From positions 10,527,285-10,591,284 of the forward strand of contig CM039130.1 of assembly GCA_022036555.1 (NCBI GenBank): a DNA stretch of 64,000 nucleotides, given 5' to 3'. Position numbers and translations under genes: made by a program. Positions within the stretch are counted from its first letter, which is position 1. Every line of letters begins with the position of its first letter. Below, piece after piece: positions 1 to 9,735 of this stretch. The notes below the pieces were generated by a model that saw nothing but the letters and a program-made list of their open reading frames with translations, made no database searches and was not told where the DNA came from. The stretch comes from Microstegium vimineum (Eukaryota > Streptophyta > Magnoliopsida > Poales > Poaceae).

Positions 1-242
1 CCAAGTTGTTCATATTTGTGAGGAGCATCTTTGCACCGAAGGAATTTTCCTAAAACCTCACGAGCACACAGATCGGGCGATTTCTTCGTTCTTGCCCCCT
101 TTCCCCCAAATCCTCGTTTCCCTTTAATTCTCACCAAATTGAGCGATGATTTCTTCGGGATAGCTCCTCCACAGCACTAGAATCATGCCTACCAAGTAGG
201 GTTGCTAGTGGAGAACATTAGGTCAAGATTTGGGAATATTTG
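1..242. other. Unassigned left edge
   Basis: No convincing gene or repeat boundary is visible. A 61-codon open frame starts at 202 but runs into the LTR that begins at 243 and resembles no family I recognise. This is the flank into which the Tat-like LTR inserted, or part of an older element. Confidence 0.4.
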
Positions 243-412
243 TGTCGGGTACGAAGGTAAGGGGTACCCTAAACCCTTCGATAAATTAACGCTAAACATA
301 GCAACCATTTTTAAGACAGGGATCGACCAACTGCTGCAATCGGCAAATAAGGACCCATCACACAAAGGCCCCCTGCACCGGCCGTAGCGACCAGTTATGG
401 GCCGCCCCGCCT

Positions 413-600
413 CGACGGAAAGAGACGGACGAGGGGCCGAACGAACGACCCCTCCACCTCTACCTCGACACCAAATGACGGACCGGGGGTCAAACGAATG
501 ACCCCTCGGCCCCTACCTCGATCTCTCCGATTCCGCCTCTGCTCCGACCCTACCTCGACGCCGAGTGACGGACCCAGGGTCGAACGAACGACCCCCGGAC
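413..600 (+). repeat. Degenerate tandem repeats in U3 of LTR A
   Basis: About three copies of a roughly 60 bp unit. Each contains a TACCTCGA or CCTCGACG core, a TGACGGACC segment and a GAACGAACGACCCC segment (around 440, 495 and 585). Tandem repeats like these are common in the U3 promoter part of plant LTRs. Confidence 0.6.
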
Positions 601-1125
601 GGGAAGCTTGATCGTCTCAACTGGTCCCGGTATGGGTTAAAGTAAATCCGCCTAACACCATGGGCGCGCATGACCGTAGTCAAATCCATCATCTCATCGC
701 TGTGACCCAGACTCCCGTCAACTATACTGCCGCTGTCGCCATGACGCGAGTACGGACTCCAGAAGCACCCCTCGAGACGTGAACAGTACAACCCTCGATG
801 ACGACTTCGGGAATACGATAGGGCCAACCCGGTCTCGACCTCACCCCTCGACCGGGGGGCTTGACCCCTGTCTCCAACCACTCTAGTACGAGGCTCGTCC
901 CATCCACCCCGTCCCGCTTCAACCGTGGGATTCGCGCTCGCCTGCGGAAGCTGTGCCGCGACATGCCGCGACGACTTCTACTATCACCACGCCCCAGAGC
1001 GCCGGAAGGACCGGGAGGCCATGCCGCCACAGTGCTCGACGTCCCTTCACCGGCACTATGCCGCGGACACACACGCCCATGCTACAACGGTTTAGGACCT
1101 TGTACCCTCAAGCCTCCCTTTAGTC

Positions 1126-1133
1126 TATAAAAG
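1126..1133 (+). promoter_or_regulatory. LTR A TATA box
   Basis: TATAAAAG in the context AGTCTATAAAAGGGG, about 385 bp before the LTR end. This is a typical position for an LTR retrotransposon core promoter, with transcription expected to start about 30 bp downstream. Confidence 0.6.
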
Positions 1134-1510
1134 GGGATGCCGAGATAGAAGAAGGGGATTCAGAGAAAATTGGACTCCCCGGACTCCGACTTTCAGACAA
1201 CTCCACACCCGTACTCCACACACACCCCGCTGCCCGATCGACCCCTCAAGCAGCAAATCAACCGCCTAGGGTAGCCCCGCTAGCCTCAGGCTTCAGCTCG
1301 CTCTGAGCGACTACATGTAACTCAGCTTGTACCCCCCCTGTACGAGCACTTTGGGTGCGAGATAATACAAGTCATCCTCCCCTGCTGGACATAGGTCCTT
1401 CTTTGCCCGAACCAGGATAAATCTTGTGTCCTTCTTGCATCACATCTGGGAGAGGGAGCACGCAATATACAAATTTACTAGTTGGTGGTCTTGACCCCCG
1501 GGTCATAACA

Positions 1511-1726
1511 CCAAAAATTTGGTGGAGAGAAAATCGCTTTTCGAGGTTTATGCGTTTCTGTCGGAAGGTTGAGAACTCTTCTTGGGGGTTTCTTGGAGGT
1601 TGAGCACCCAGCAACTGGGTTTGGTTTTTGGGAAGAGTGGCCCGAATATTTTGAGAGAAATTTGAGGCTCCCATTCACCCCCCTCTGGTCACCGTTCTCG
1701 GTCCTTGAATAATACATCGATTCAGA
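1511..1726 (+). other. 5' untranslated remnant joined to integrase
   Basis: Leader-like sequence directly after the LTR. It passes within about 210 bp into the middle of an integrase gene, so gag, protease, RT, RNase H and the integrase N-terminus have been deleted. The - strand open frames here are shadows. Confidence 0.5.
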
Positions 1727-2413
1727 GTGTCCAACACGATCATCACCGACAACGGCACCCAGTTCACCGGGAAAAAGTTCCTGGATTTCTGTGACAGGAG
1801 CCAAATCCGCGTGGACTGGGCGGCTGTCGCGCACCCCCAAATGAACGGGCAGGTTGAGCGTGCTAACGGGATGATTTTGCACGGGATAAAACCAAGAATC
1901 TTCGACCGGCTCAAAAAGTTTGGAGGACGTTGGGTGGCAGAACTCCCAGCCGTCCTCTAGAGCCTCAGGATGACCCAGAGCAGAGCCACCGGCTGTTCCC
2001 CCTTCTTCATGCTCTACGGAGCAGAAGCCGTGCTCCCGACCGACCTGGAGTACGGCTCTCCCCGGGTGAAAGCCTATGATGAAAAAGGAAACCAAGCAAA
2101 CATGGAATACGTTGTGGATCAGCTGGACAAGGCAAGGGACATCACCCTTCTACACTCAACAAAGTACCAGCAGGCCCTGAGGAGATACCACGACCGTCAC
2201 GTTAGAAAGCGCGAGTTCAACGTCGGCGTCCTGGTACTTCGGCTCAGGCAGAACAACAAAGGCAAGCACAAGCTCATGCCGCCATGGGAGGGGTCATACG
2301 TCATGGTGGAGGTCCTTTGTCCCGGAAGCTACAAGATCGCCACCATAGGGCCGGACAGCCAGGTCTTTCCCAACGCCTGGAACATCGAAAAGCTACGTCG
2401 CTTCTATCCCTAA
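1727..2413 (+). pseudogene. Ty3/gypsy (Tat-like) integrase, C-terminal part
   Basis: The reading frame starts inside the catalytic core. It shows the second catalytic aspartate (TDNGTQF) and the catalytic glutamate (NGQVERAN), but the first aspartate and the zinc finger are missing. A TAG at 1958-1960 sits where the family normally has a tryptophan (PAVL-stop-SLR), and the same frame then continues to 2413. The rest contains the family landmarks SPFFMLYGAEAVLP and, at the C-terminus, PPWEGSYVM and NAWNIEKLRRFYP. The end of the frame matches a natural pol terminus. It cannot encode a working integrase. Confidence 0.85.
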
Positions 2414-4189
2414 ATACTTCCCCTCGAATCATACGCATACACATGTATCTTTCCTTTAAAGAGATCCGATATACGCGACGCAAGTAGTGCGCAGCCCGAA
2501 CATCGAAGCAAGGCACGCCCCCGACTCACAGGTTCACGCCTCGCTCGGGGGCTGGAGAAGGGGCTGCTTTCCCTCGGTTTTTTTGAAAAGAAAATCGGGC
2601 CTCGTTTCGACCTCCCCCGCGGGGCCGTTGCCTCTCGCTCCGACTCCGTTCTTGCTCGAACTCTCTCTCTGTCCGCAGAAATGTTTTCTCTGATGTTGGC
2701 AGGGGCACCAGAGAGTGCACAGCCGGCGAAAATCACCCAGGGCCAGGGCCACGTCTACCCTCAAGTGCAAGCAAGGGCTCAAACCGACCTCCAACCCAAC
2801 TCACCTAACGGGTGCAGAGATCAGACGGACGCCTACGCACCACCACCAATGGAGATGCCCTACGGGCCCAGGTAAGACAAAGGGATAGGGGTTATAGACG
2901 CCCCGACGGCCCACTACGATCTAGAGATACAGAGGCCGACCCAGCAGGGTTCAAAACGGCCGACTCAGGACGACAGAGCGAGGGGCGAATAGGAAATGGA
3001 CTCGCTAGCGGTCATCAGCCTGGCAATCGGATGCTAAGGTCATTTCCAGGTTTCATATTTGAGTCCGTTCTGGACGGATGATTGGTTCATGGTATTCCCC
3101 CGGAGGAAGGCACCGAGCCCCTGGGACCCGACGAACAGACCCGGGTACTAGATGAAACCGATTTGGGGTGAGCCACGACATGGGCCACTAGTCGGAACCC
3201 TATCGAATGGGAACCCACACTCCACTCAAACTTTCTCGGTACCAGCTCGACGAGCATCCATGGTTCGTCCGCCTCGAGGATAGCATGGTTCGGCTCACAT
3301 TCCCCCTTCTCGCGGAGAGATGCGCGGGGAATGTACAAAAGACGATACGGCCCCGAGACGATTTCTTTACTCCAGGTAAAGACTCAGGGGCTGGCATCGC
3401 ACATCACCATGGTTCTCACAACCAGGTGACAAAAAGGCGGGTGTAAAAACCTCACGCATCAGAGGTCCGTGCAGGTAAAACGACAAACACATGTTACATT
3501 TTGTACACTGATCCTTGCAAGAGTTTCATGCTTTTCAGGTGCCGTAGGGGCTAAAATCAAACATCAGACACCAAATCGATTACAAGGTGGACTGAAGGGA
3601 GATCCTGGCAAAGGTCCAAAGGAAAGAAGAACAGGGCAAGCATCCAATGCCCTGCGCACACCAGTAGCGCCGCTTCGAGGGCTGCCAGCCAGGCAAACCC
3701 CCAACGAGCCGACTGTCGCTGTTTCGTCTCCTAATACAAAACAGCAACAACTCCACCACCTCCCAGACCTGTGCGGTCGACTACGCCACCGGACAGGGGC
3801 ATGACGAGTTGGTCAAGCATTTGTCTGGGTCGCACTTCGAGTGCCGCGCCGAGGAGTACGTCCCCCGGTTCGGTAACGTCCCGCCGGCTCAGGGAGGGCC
3901 TTCACCGGCACCGGAGGGCGTTCAGGACCACCACCACGAAGCTCAACCAGACATGCGGCACTAGTGCTTACACAGGCGCTACATGATTAGGGAAACCCCT
4001 TGTGCGTGCACGAGTGATCCCTGCCTGGTTTCTAGACCCTCCGGGGTTGGTGCCGTCACGCCTTCACCCAGACGCAGCTGGACACGCTGGCCCGAAGGTC
4101 CACCGTCCCCCGGTAGTGGCGCTGCCACCAGCGGGCCCAAGGAATGTCTGGCTCAGAAGGCTGTGCGGGCAGACCGCACAGTCTTTCCA

Positions 4190-4441
4190 CTAGACGCACC
4201 CTAGGCCCGCTGCGAAGGGAGACGATGAGGAAGCGCCACCGTCTCGTGGGACGAGACGACGGGGGAGAACTGCGCGCGCCACAGGGCTCCCCCCAATCTC
4301 TCCCGCCCGACAATGTGAGACGATGGCACTTCCTATGCAGAACTTCCTCTGATCTCGGTGCCCTCTCAGAAAGGCTGCTCGCCAGGGCGGTTCGAGGGTG
4401 TCCCCGACGAGGTCTCGGGGGAAGAAGAGGGGGCGTGCCAT
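4190..4441 (-). CDS. Possible antisense ORF after a minus-strand TATA box
   Basis: Eighty-three codon - strand frame whose ATG (4439-4441) lies about 40 bp downstream of the minus-strand TATA at 4481-4490. It is arginine-rich and resembles no domain I recognise. The position, between pol and the 3' LTR, matches where Tat-lineage elements carry antisense extra ORFs. In GC-rich DNA an open frame of this length also occurs by chance, so the call rests mainly on the promoter. Confidence 0.25.
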   Translation of the reverse strand: MARPLFFPRDLVGDTLEPPWRAAFLRGHRDQRKFCIGSAIVSHCRAGEIGGSPVARAVLPRRLVPRDGGASSSSPFAAGLGCV

Positions 4442-4480
4442 GATGCGGGATTATGTGTCTTACCCCGCAGATAGCCGTCC

Positions 4481-4490
4481 CTATTTATAG
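4481..4490 (-). promoter_or_regulatory. Minus-strand TATA box between pol and 3' LTR
   Basis: The - strand reads GCGGCTATAAATAGGGACGG, a strong plant TATA context. It lies in a GC-rich neighbourhood where a chance TATA is less likely, and points back toward the integrase. Confidence 0.45.
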
Positions 4491-5186
4491 CCGCCGGGGC
4501 ACCCGAGCGGCAACCGGCCCGCAAAGGCCGCACCACTTGCCTCCCCCAATTAAACCGCACTACGCGCCAGCGCCAGTTTCTGAGGGGACTCATCGGGGCC
4601 GTAAATGGCCAAACAGTCCCAAGGTTCAGGGCTCGCCATTCGTAGTTTTGACCGGCAGAGAGCGGCGCCCCGCGCTGTACCCTGACGGAAAAACACGGTG
4701 CACCCGTATTGGACCGACAAGGGACAACGTCAGGTTCTTTGGGAGACGGCACGACATCGACCCGTCCACTTGACCCCGCAATCGAGTGGCAGCACAGCGC
4801 AGTGCCGATTCATCATCTCAAGGCGTGTCAGCCCAAGTCCAACAGGGCGCCCTGTGGCAGGGCAGGCGTGCAAGCGAAGCTCTGGCTCCGACATACGGAG
4901 CGGTCCTCTCCCTTCCCCACTACCTCATGAGGAGAGCGAAGGGCCAAGCACTGTACAAAGTCTACCGAATAAGCCCTTAGGAGAAAAAACCATCCTCCTA
5001 AGGCCTCGAGGGCTACACCCGGTGGGTGCGCTCGCGTGCACCCACCGGAATCCAAAAACCTAGCCAAATATCATAAGCGCTCTCGGGAAGCCTCCGGTGT
5101 AGTCCATCACTACATCGCAAGCTCAGAGCCTACTGTTGGATAACTGAGAATAGGGTACCCTAAACACCACACTTCGCAAAAAACAA

Positions 5187-5475
5187 AATCACCCTCGGGG
5201 GCTCTCCGCTCCGTCCGAGCGGGGGTGACATCACCCACCCACAGGGGCTCTACGTCTCCGACCAACCAAGATAGGTACCGCTCCCTCGGAGGATCTTTCG
5301 CCTCGCCCGAGCTTGGGTGAGGTCACCGAGACATCATCCACCCTCGGTGGCTCTCCCGCCTCGCCCGAGCCAGGGTGACGATAGCCGTGATGCCATCTAC
5401 CCTCGAAGACACTTTCGCCTCGTCCGAGCTAGCGAGGCATCATCCGTGATACCACCTGCCCTCGGAGGAGTCGCC
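5187..5475 (+). repeat. Degenerate tandem repeats in U3
   Basis: Four to five copies of a roughly 60-70 bp unit with the pattern CCCTCGG..GGCTCTC, then CGCCTCG(C/T)CCGAGC and GGTGA, ending in a CATCACC-like spacer. They begin near 5192, 5283, 5340, 5400 and 5460 and form the upstream half of the LTR promoter. Confidence 0.6.
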
Positions 5476-5955
5476 ACCACAACCGGCCTGTGGCATCCTG
5501 GCCTATAGTCAAAAGGTCCACAGTTCCCCTCGCCCTTAGGGATGGGGCTCCGAGGCGTGAACCGCCATGCATGCCCCTGTATCAACCCTACAGTACAAGG
5601 TCCTGTGCGACCTAACCGACGACTGACGTTCACCATCCCTGAGCGATACGTCCAACGGACACTTGCACAGGGATTAGGGCGCTCTCATCCCTGTACGACA
5701 GAACGCGGGGGTGCCTGGACCTATGCTGCCAACCCCCGCGCATACCCAAGACAGGGAACAATGGTGTTCCCAGTCATGGGGCGCATGGCTACAGCTCTAT
5801 CAAGGACGAACATGGCCTGGGTGGCGTGCCTACAGGTGTAATCTTCCCCGGCAAGGAAGGCGAACAGAAGCAAAAGCACTCCCGAGTCGACAGCCTCGGC
5901 TGGGTCCATGTTCCTCTCCCTCCCTCTCTACTATAATTCTCCATCTCTCCCTACG

Positions 5956-5963
5956 TATAAAGG
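5956..5963 (+). promoter_or_regulatory. LTR TATA box
   Basis: TATAAAGG in the context CCTACGTATAAAGGGGG, about 340 bp before the LTR end. Confidence 0.55.
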
Positions 5964-6297
5964 GGGAGAATGGACCTCCAGTCTCGATCTCTCAACATTC
6001 TCAGAGTCCACTCGGCTCACACACACACACTCGCTTGCATTCACGCGATCTCCTACCAGAACCAAGAACATATACGCACGAGACCTAGGAACCAGCTTCC
6101 CTCTCTTACCATAGCTTGTAGCTCCCCTCTATGAGCTCTCCGCGCTCGGTAACACGACTCCGCAGAACACTAGACGTAGGGTGTTCGTGCCTGAACCAGT
6201 ATAAACCGTGTGTTCTCCGAGCATAACCATCCTATATCCGATACGCTTAGAAATTTACTCGTTGGCTGTCTAGACCCCGCCATTTTAGACACCGACA

Positions 6298-7290
6298 AAT
6301 GACATGAAATCCACTATCTTGGGTTTGGTGGTTCTAAGGGCAGTCCAAGATAAGTGAAGGGCAAAGTACATTTAGAGCAACCAAAGGTGTTAGCCATGGT
6401 TTTAAATGGCGGGCTATAGAAATTAGCGGAAGCTTGGCCAAAACGCTATAGCGGCGTTATTAGCGCGCTATTTGGCGTTATAGCGCGCTAATGAGCGTTG
6501 CGGTAGCTGCTTCTGGACGCTATTAGCGCGCTATTTCGGCGCTATAGCTTGCTATTTTTTCAGTAAGGTGTTAGCCAAAAGATCCAATTTTCCATCAGTA
6601 ATGTTTATTGGTAGCATCATTGTCTTGTTTTAGTTCACCTTTAACCCAGTTGATTGAGAGAAATTTTGTAGGACTGATTTCAAAAAGAAGAGTTGTCTAA
6701 GGTCACCTTCCATTATGATTAAAGTATCATCAGCATACTGAATCACGGGAAAAGCCCCTCCATGCTGTAGAGGCACTGGTAGTGTCAGCAATCCCATGTT
6801 TTTTTTGCTTTGTTGATTAGAGTTTGAAGGAAGCCAGCTACAAGCACAAAAAGCAGTGGGGATAGAGGATCCCCTTGTCTAACCCCTCTTTTGCATTGAA
6901 ATCTCTTTCCTTGTGTTCCATTTAAAAGAACTAATGATGTACCTCTGCTGAGAATTTATTTGATCCAAGAGATCCATCTGTTGTGGAATCCATGAGCTTC
7001 CATAATTTTCAGGATTGCTTGATACTCCATTTTATTAAAAGCTTTTTCAAAATCAAGCTTGATGTTGGTTTTGTCTGTTAGGCTAGATGCAGGATTTTGT
7101 GGAGTTTTTTTGTTTTTGTTTTTTTGTGCTTGAGTTTGCAAACTGGTATCCCCAGCAGATACTTTATGTGCTTTGAATATAAGTAGGACCAACCCTTTGG
7201 TATAAAAGATAAGAGTAGGGATGTGCCGAATAGATCATGGCTTTGAACTACCTTACAAATCAAACTGATCGTTGATGTTGTGATAGTGGC
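6298..7290 (-). pseudogene. LINE (L1-type) reverse transcriptase fragment
   Basis: On the - strand, from 7192 downward, the translation gives KLDFEKAFNKMEYQAIL and GFHNRWISWIK. The catalytic motif QYADDTLIIMEGD lies near 6720-6750, and the downstream block CTLPFTYLGLPL near 6310-6370. These are successive conserved RT segments of plant L1 LINEs in the right order. Frames shift between them, and a 168 bp fold-back element (6397-6564) sits in the middle. The N-terminal endonuclease and the 3' tail are absent. The fragment is cut at 6297 by the Tat-like LTR. It is an inactive remnant. Confidence 0.85.
6397..6564. mobile_element. Fold-back MITE inside the LINE
   Basis: A 168 bp insert made almost entirely of inverted units such as GCGCTATAGC, TAGCGCGCTA and GGCGCTATAG. 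Its ends form imperfect inverted repeats: TTTTAAATGGCGGGCTATAG at the left against AAAAAATAGCAAGCTATAG read from the right. It is flanked by the exact 13 bp direct repeat AAGGTGTTAGCCA (6384-6396 and 6565-6577). Removing the insert and one copy restores the LINE reading frame. There is no coding capacity. The superfamily is unclear: 13 bp is long for a hAT or Mutator duplication. Confidence 0.7.
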
Positions 7291-7665
7291 GAAGCCACGT
7301 TCAAGCATTGGGGTCTAACAACACTGACGACTTGGATTAACCCTGTATAGCGATCATTTTTTGCCAGCTACTACCCCACTAAAGTTTTCGTTAGACCCTA
7401 GTGGCTCGCTATGGCCGTCGACGAAATATGCGTCGCAGTCTACCTAGGAGGTACCCTATGGTAGTAGATTGTAGGCGGAGGTGTGGCGACGACGATCAAG
7501 CGTAACACAGAGAGCGTAGACACAGTGATTTATACAGGTTCAAGCCGCCAAATCGCCGTAATACCCTACGTCCTGTGTTCTGGTGGCTGGATTGATGTGA
7601 GTATTAGGTTACACGAGGTGTAGATGAGATCTGAGAGAGAGAGTTTTGGAGGGGGTCCTTGCTCG

Positions 7666-7675
7666 CCTTATATAG
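7666..7675 (-). promoter_or_regulatory. LTR C TATA box (minus strand)
   Basis: The - strand reads CTGGCTATATAAGGCGAGC, followed by a CT-rich leader. This orients LTR C on the - strand. Confidence 0.55.
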
Positions 7676-8799
7676 CCAGGGAGCAGGGCTATAATTTCCA
7701 TATACTAACATATTACGATCGGTCCCTTAAGGCAAGGGATCCGAGTCTATCTACTAGGATCTTCCTTGGTGAGCAAGACTTCTTCGGAATCCTTGGCGAG
7801 CACGACGGGCTGGTCGCGTGCCACAAGGCCTCGTGAGCTAGGTCGTCTTCAGGTCGGTAGGCCCATAAGGTCCCTGGGGATATGCCGAGGTAATATCCCC
7901 AACAAGTCCCCGAGCACGTTGTATTCTTCTGGCGAGCCCGCAGCGTCATCCTTGGAGGTGTTCAGCTGGTCGCCATCATGCGAAGTGGTTGTCGTGGAGT
8001 CCCGATCAGGCTGCCTAGTCGAGGCACTGCTCGGAGAAGCCTCCCGACCAGGCTACCAGGTCGAGAGCGTCATAGCTTGATGTGCGAGTAGGTCACCTCG
8101 TCGTATGCTGCAGCAGCTTGTTGGAAGGATGTGACGTGCCGAAGAAGAAAAAGTTTTGAAAAGTCCTTCCCTGGTGAAGTGTACCCACTTAGGCTCTACA
8201 AAAACAACATAAAAACAACAGAGCTTTGTCGAGAAGAAAATCAGTACATTCACCGCTAGGTGAAGTGTACCCACTTAGTCCCCGAGCATGGTAGCAGGTG
8301 AAGTATGCACATGGTGCTATGCTTTATAAAAAGATGCATAAGGTATGTAACTAAAGATTGAAGCATGAGTTTTGTATAAAACGACTGCGAATACCCGTAG
8401 TCCCCGAGCTTGATGTAAGAAACTGAAAGCTTCTTGTATCAGGATCATATATTGGAAATTGAAAAACTGAAATATGAGTTTAGGAAGAAACGACTGCGAA
8501 TACTCGTAGTCCTCGAGCCTGATGTAAGGAGCTAGCAGGTTCTTGCATCGGGGTCATATTGTTTGATTCGCAGTCCCCAGGTGTTGTCCTGCTTCGCGCT
8601 GCCCTTCTGTGCCATGGGCGCAGTCCCGAGCCTTGCTTGGTGTGAAGTTGGACGAAGTCCCTGAGCCTGGTCGGGAATGCGACCAGGCAGCCAAATCATG
8701 GTTACTGTCGACGGAGTCCCCGAGTATCCTTGTTGGCGGCCAATTTTGTCGTGCTTGCCGACCAGACTACTGTAGCCATGTTACTGTTGCTGTAGAAAA

Positions 8800-8804
8800 G
8801 AAAT
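8800..8804. repeat. Target site duplication GAAAT, left copy
   Basis: GAAAT immediately precedes the TGTTGACAC start of element D. The identical pentamer follows its last base at 17937-17941. Confidence 0.9.
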
Positions 8805-9395
8805 TGTTGACACCGTTTTTTGACACGTGTCAAATGGGCCGAAGCTTGACTGGTCAGTGACTATTCTCCATCGGCATCGGTAAAGTATGAGCTGATATGG
8901 CCGATGGGAGAGTACTGTAAAAGGTCAAGTATGTTGCCGATGAAGACTGGGTGATCTTTGCCGATAGAGGTTGATTGGTGGTTGCCGATGAAGAATCATT
9001 GCCGATTGCCGATGGAAGATAGTTGCCGATTGCAGACAAGGGTTTATTGCCGATTGCCGACGAGGGGATGCTACCAATCGGGAAAAGTGTTGCCGATACC
9101 GATGAGCGTAACTTAGCGCTTGGTGGCAGCTGAAGGTTACCGATGGTCCAAACAAGGAAGGTGCGGATTAAAGGGATCTACCGATGGAGAGTTTCCATCG
9201 AGAAGAAGTATAAGGAAACTGGTGTTTTGTGCCAGTATTATTATAGTAGTTTGAGTCCGGCTCTTGCATGGGTCGTTTATTTTCCCTTAAAATAGGTGTG
9301 TTTGTTTAGGAAATAAATATTGTTATCCGGCTCCTGCGCGAGTCAGTTTCCTTTAAAGTAGGAGTTTGTTTTAGGAAGGATATGTGTCGTGTCAT
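8805..9395 (+). repeat. 5' LTR of element D, truncated
   Basis: Matches the first 567 bp of the 3' LTR (16925-17491), with one extra 24 bp stretch near 9001-9024. The match stops after GTGTCGTGTCAT, and the next bases belong to the protease gene. The missing part contains the TATA box, R and U5. This copy therefore lacks its core promoter, and the primer-binding site is also gone. Confidence 0.9.
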
Positions 9396-9735
9396 GGGAG
9401 CTGTATGTGTTGAATTGACCATCGGCAGTAAGACTTTGCCGACAACGTTCTTTGTAATCAGCGGCAAAGGCACCTACAACTTACTCCTTGGGAGGGACTG
9501 GATCCATGCTAATTGCTGTATCCCTTCTACTATGCATCAGACTCTGGTACAGTGGATCGGGGACAGAATTGAAGTAGTCCGCGATGAGGCCCCATCTACT
9601 GTAGCATCGACAGAGTTGGACACTTATGAGCAGACCAGGTGCATATCTGGCGAAGCCTAGGACAAAGAGTTCCTCAAAGTTGCCGATTACCGCATCAAAC
9701 CGATCCAAGCAGTCGGTCCTGAGGAGGAGTCTTAA
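9396..9735 (+). pseudogene. Retropepsin C-terminal part
   Basis: The reading frame fused to the LTR encodes VELTIGSKTLPTTFFVIS and YNLLLGRDWIHANCCIPST, the latter part of the aspartic protease of Tat-type Ty3/gypsy elements. The catalytic DSG triad lies upstream in the deleted part and is absent. A TAG interrupts the frame at 9658-9660. The same frame continues to a TAA at 9733-9735, which overlaps the ATG of the RT frame (TAATG). The ATG at 9382 lies in LTR sequence and is not a natural start. Confidence 0.8.

Larger units (their letters stand above)
243..1510 (+). repeat. Tat-like Ty3/gypsy LTR (element A, 5' side)
   Basis: GC-rich LTR-like block that opens with TGTCGGG and then GGGGTACCCTAAAC. 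A TATA box lies at 1126 and the block ends near ATAACA at 1510. The end region (AAATTTACTAGTTGG near 1471, then a GACCCC run) closely parallels the end of the LTR at 5134-6297, so both are Tat-type LTRs in the same orientation. They differ too much by eye to be a recent pair. No clear 5 bp target duplication was found between position 243 and position 6297. The exact ends are approximate. Confidence 0.6.
2414..5133 (+). other. Post-pol non-coding region of element A
   Basis: Long GC-rich stretch between the integrase end and the LTR at 5134. No + strand frame looks like a known domain. In Tat-lineage elements this interval often holds an extra, frequently antisense, open frame. Here a - strand TATA box (4481) followed by a short - strand frame (4190-4441) is the only hint of that. 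Confidence 0.5.
5134..6297 (+). repeat. Tat-like Ty3/gypsy LTR (element A or relative, 3' side)
   Basis: It opens with TGTTGGATAACTGAG and then AGGGTACCCTAAAC, parallel to the start of the LTR at 243. A TATA box lies at 5956-5963. The end carries AAATTTACTCGTTGGC, TCTAGACCCC and GACACCGACA, typical of Tat-type LTR ends. The LINE coding sequence starts immediately after it at 6298, so this LTR inserted in the LINE. It is either a diverged 3' LTR of element A or a solo LTR of a related family. Confidence 0.65.
7300..8804 (-). repeat. Tat-like LTR C, minus strand, left portion
   Basis: The - strand shows a TATA box at 7666-7675. Downstream is a leader with GGACGTAGGGTATTACGG and GAACCTGTATAAATC, the R/U5 signature also seen in the other Tat-type LTRs here. 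U3 holds repeated GTCCCCGAG-containing units: CGACTGCGAATAC(C/T)CGTAGTCC near 8384 and 8489, and GGTGAAGTGTACCCACTTAG near 8173 and 8258. It is interrupted at 8804 by the insertion of element D, and the remaining few dozen bases are at 17942-17979. The left end is uncertain. No internal region of this element is visible, so it is probably a solo LTR. Confidence 0.6.

Noticed and set aside
513..1130. Overlapping open frames of 89-122 codons on both strands
   Set aside because: They lie inside a GC-rich LTR with tandem repeats; no domain is recognisable.
243..6297. A single element with two LTRs and a target duplication
   Set aside because: The LTRs are similar in layout but strongly diverged, and the flanking pentamers (ATTTG and AATGA) do not match; kept as two Tat-like LTRs of uncertain pairing.
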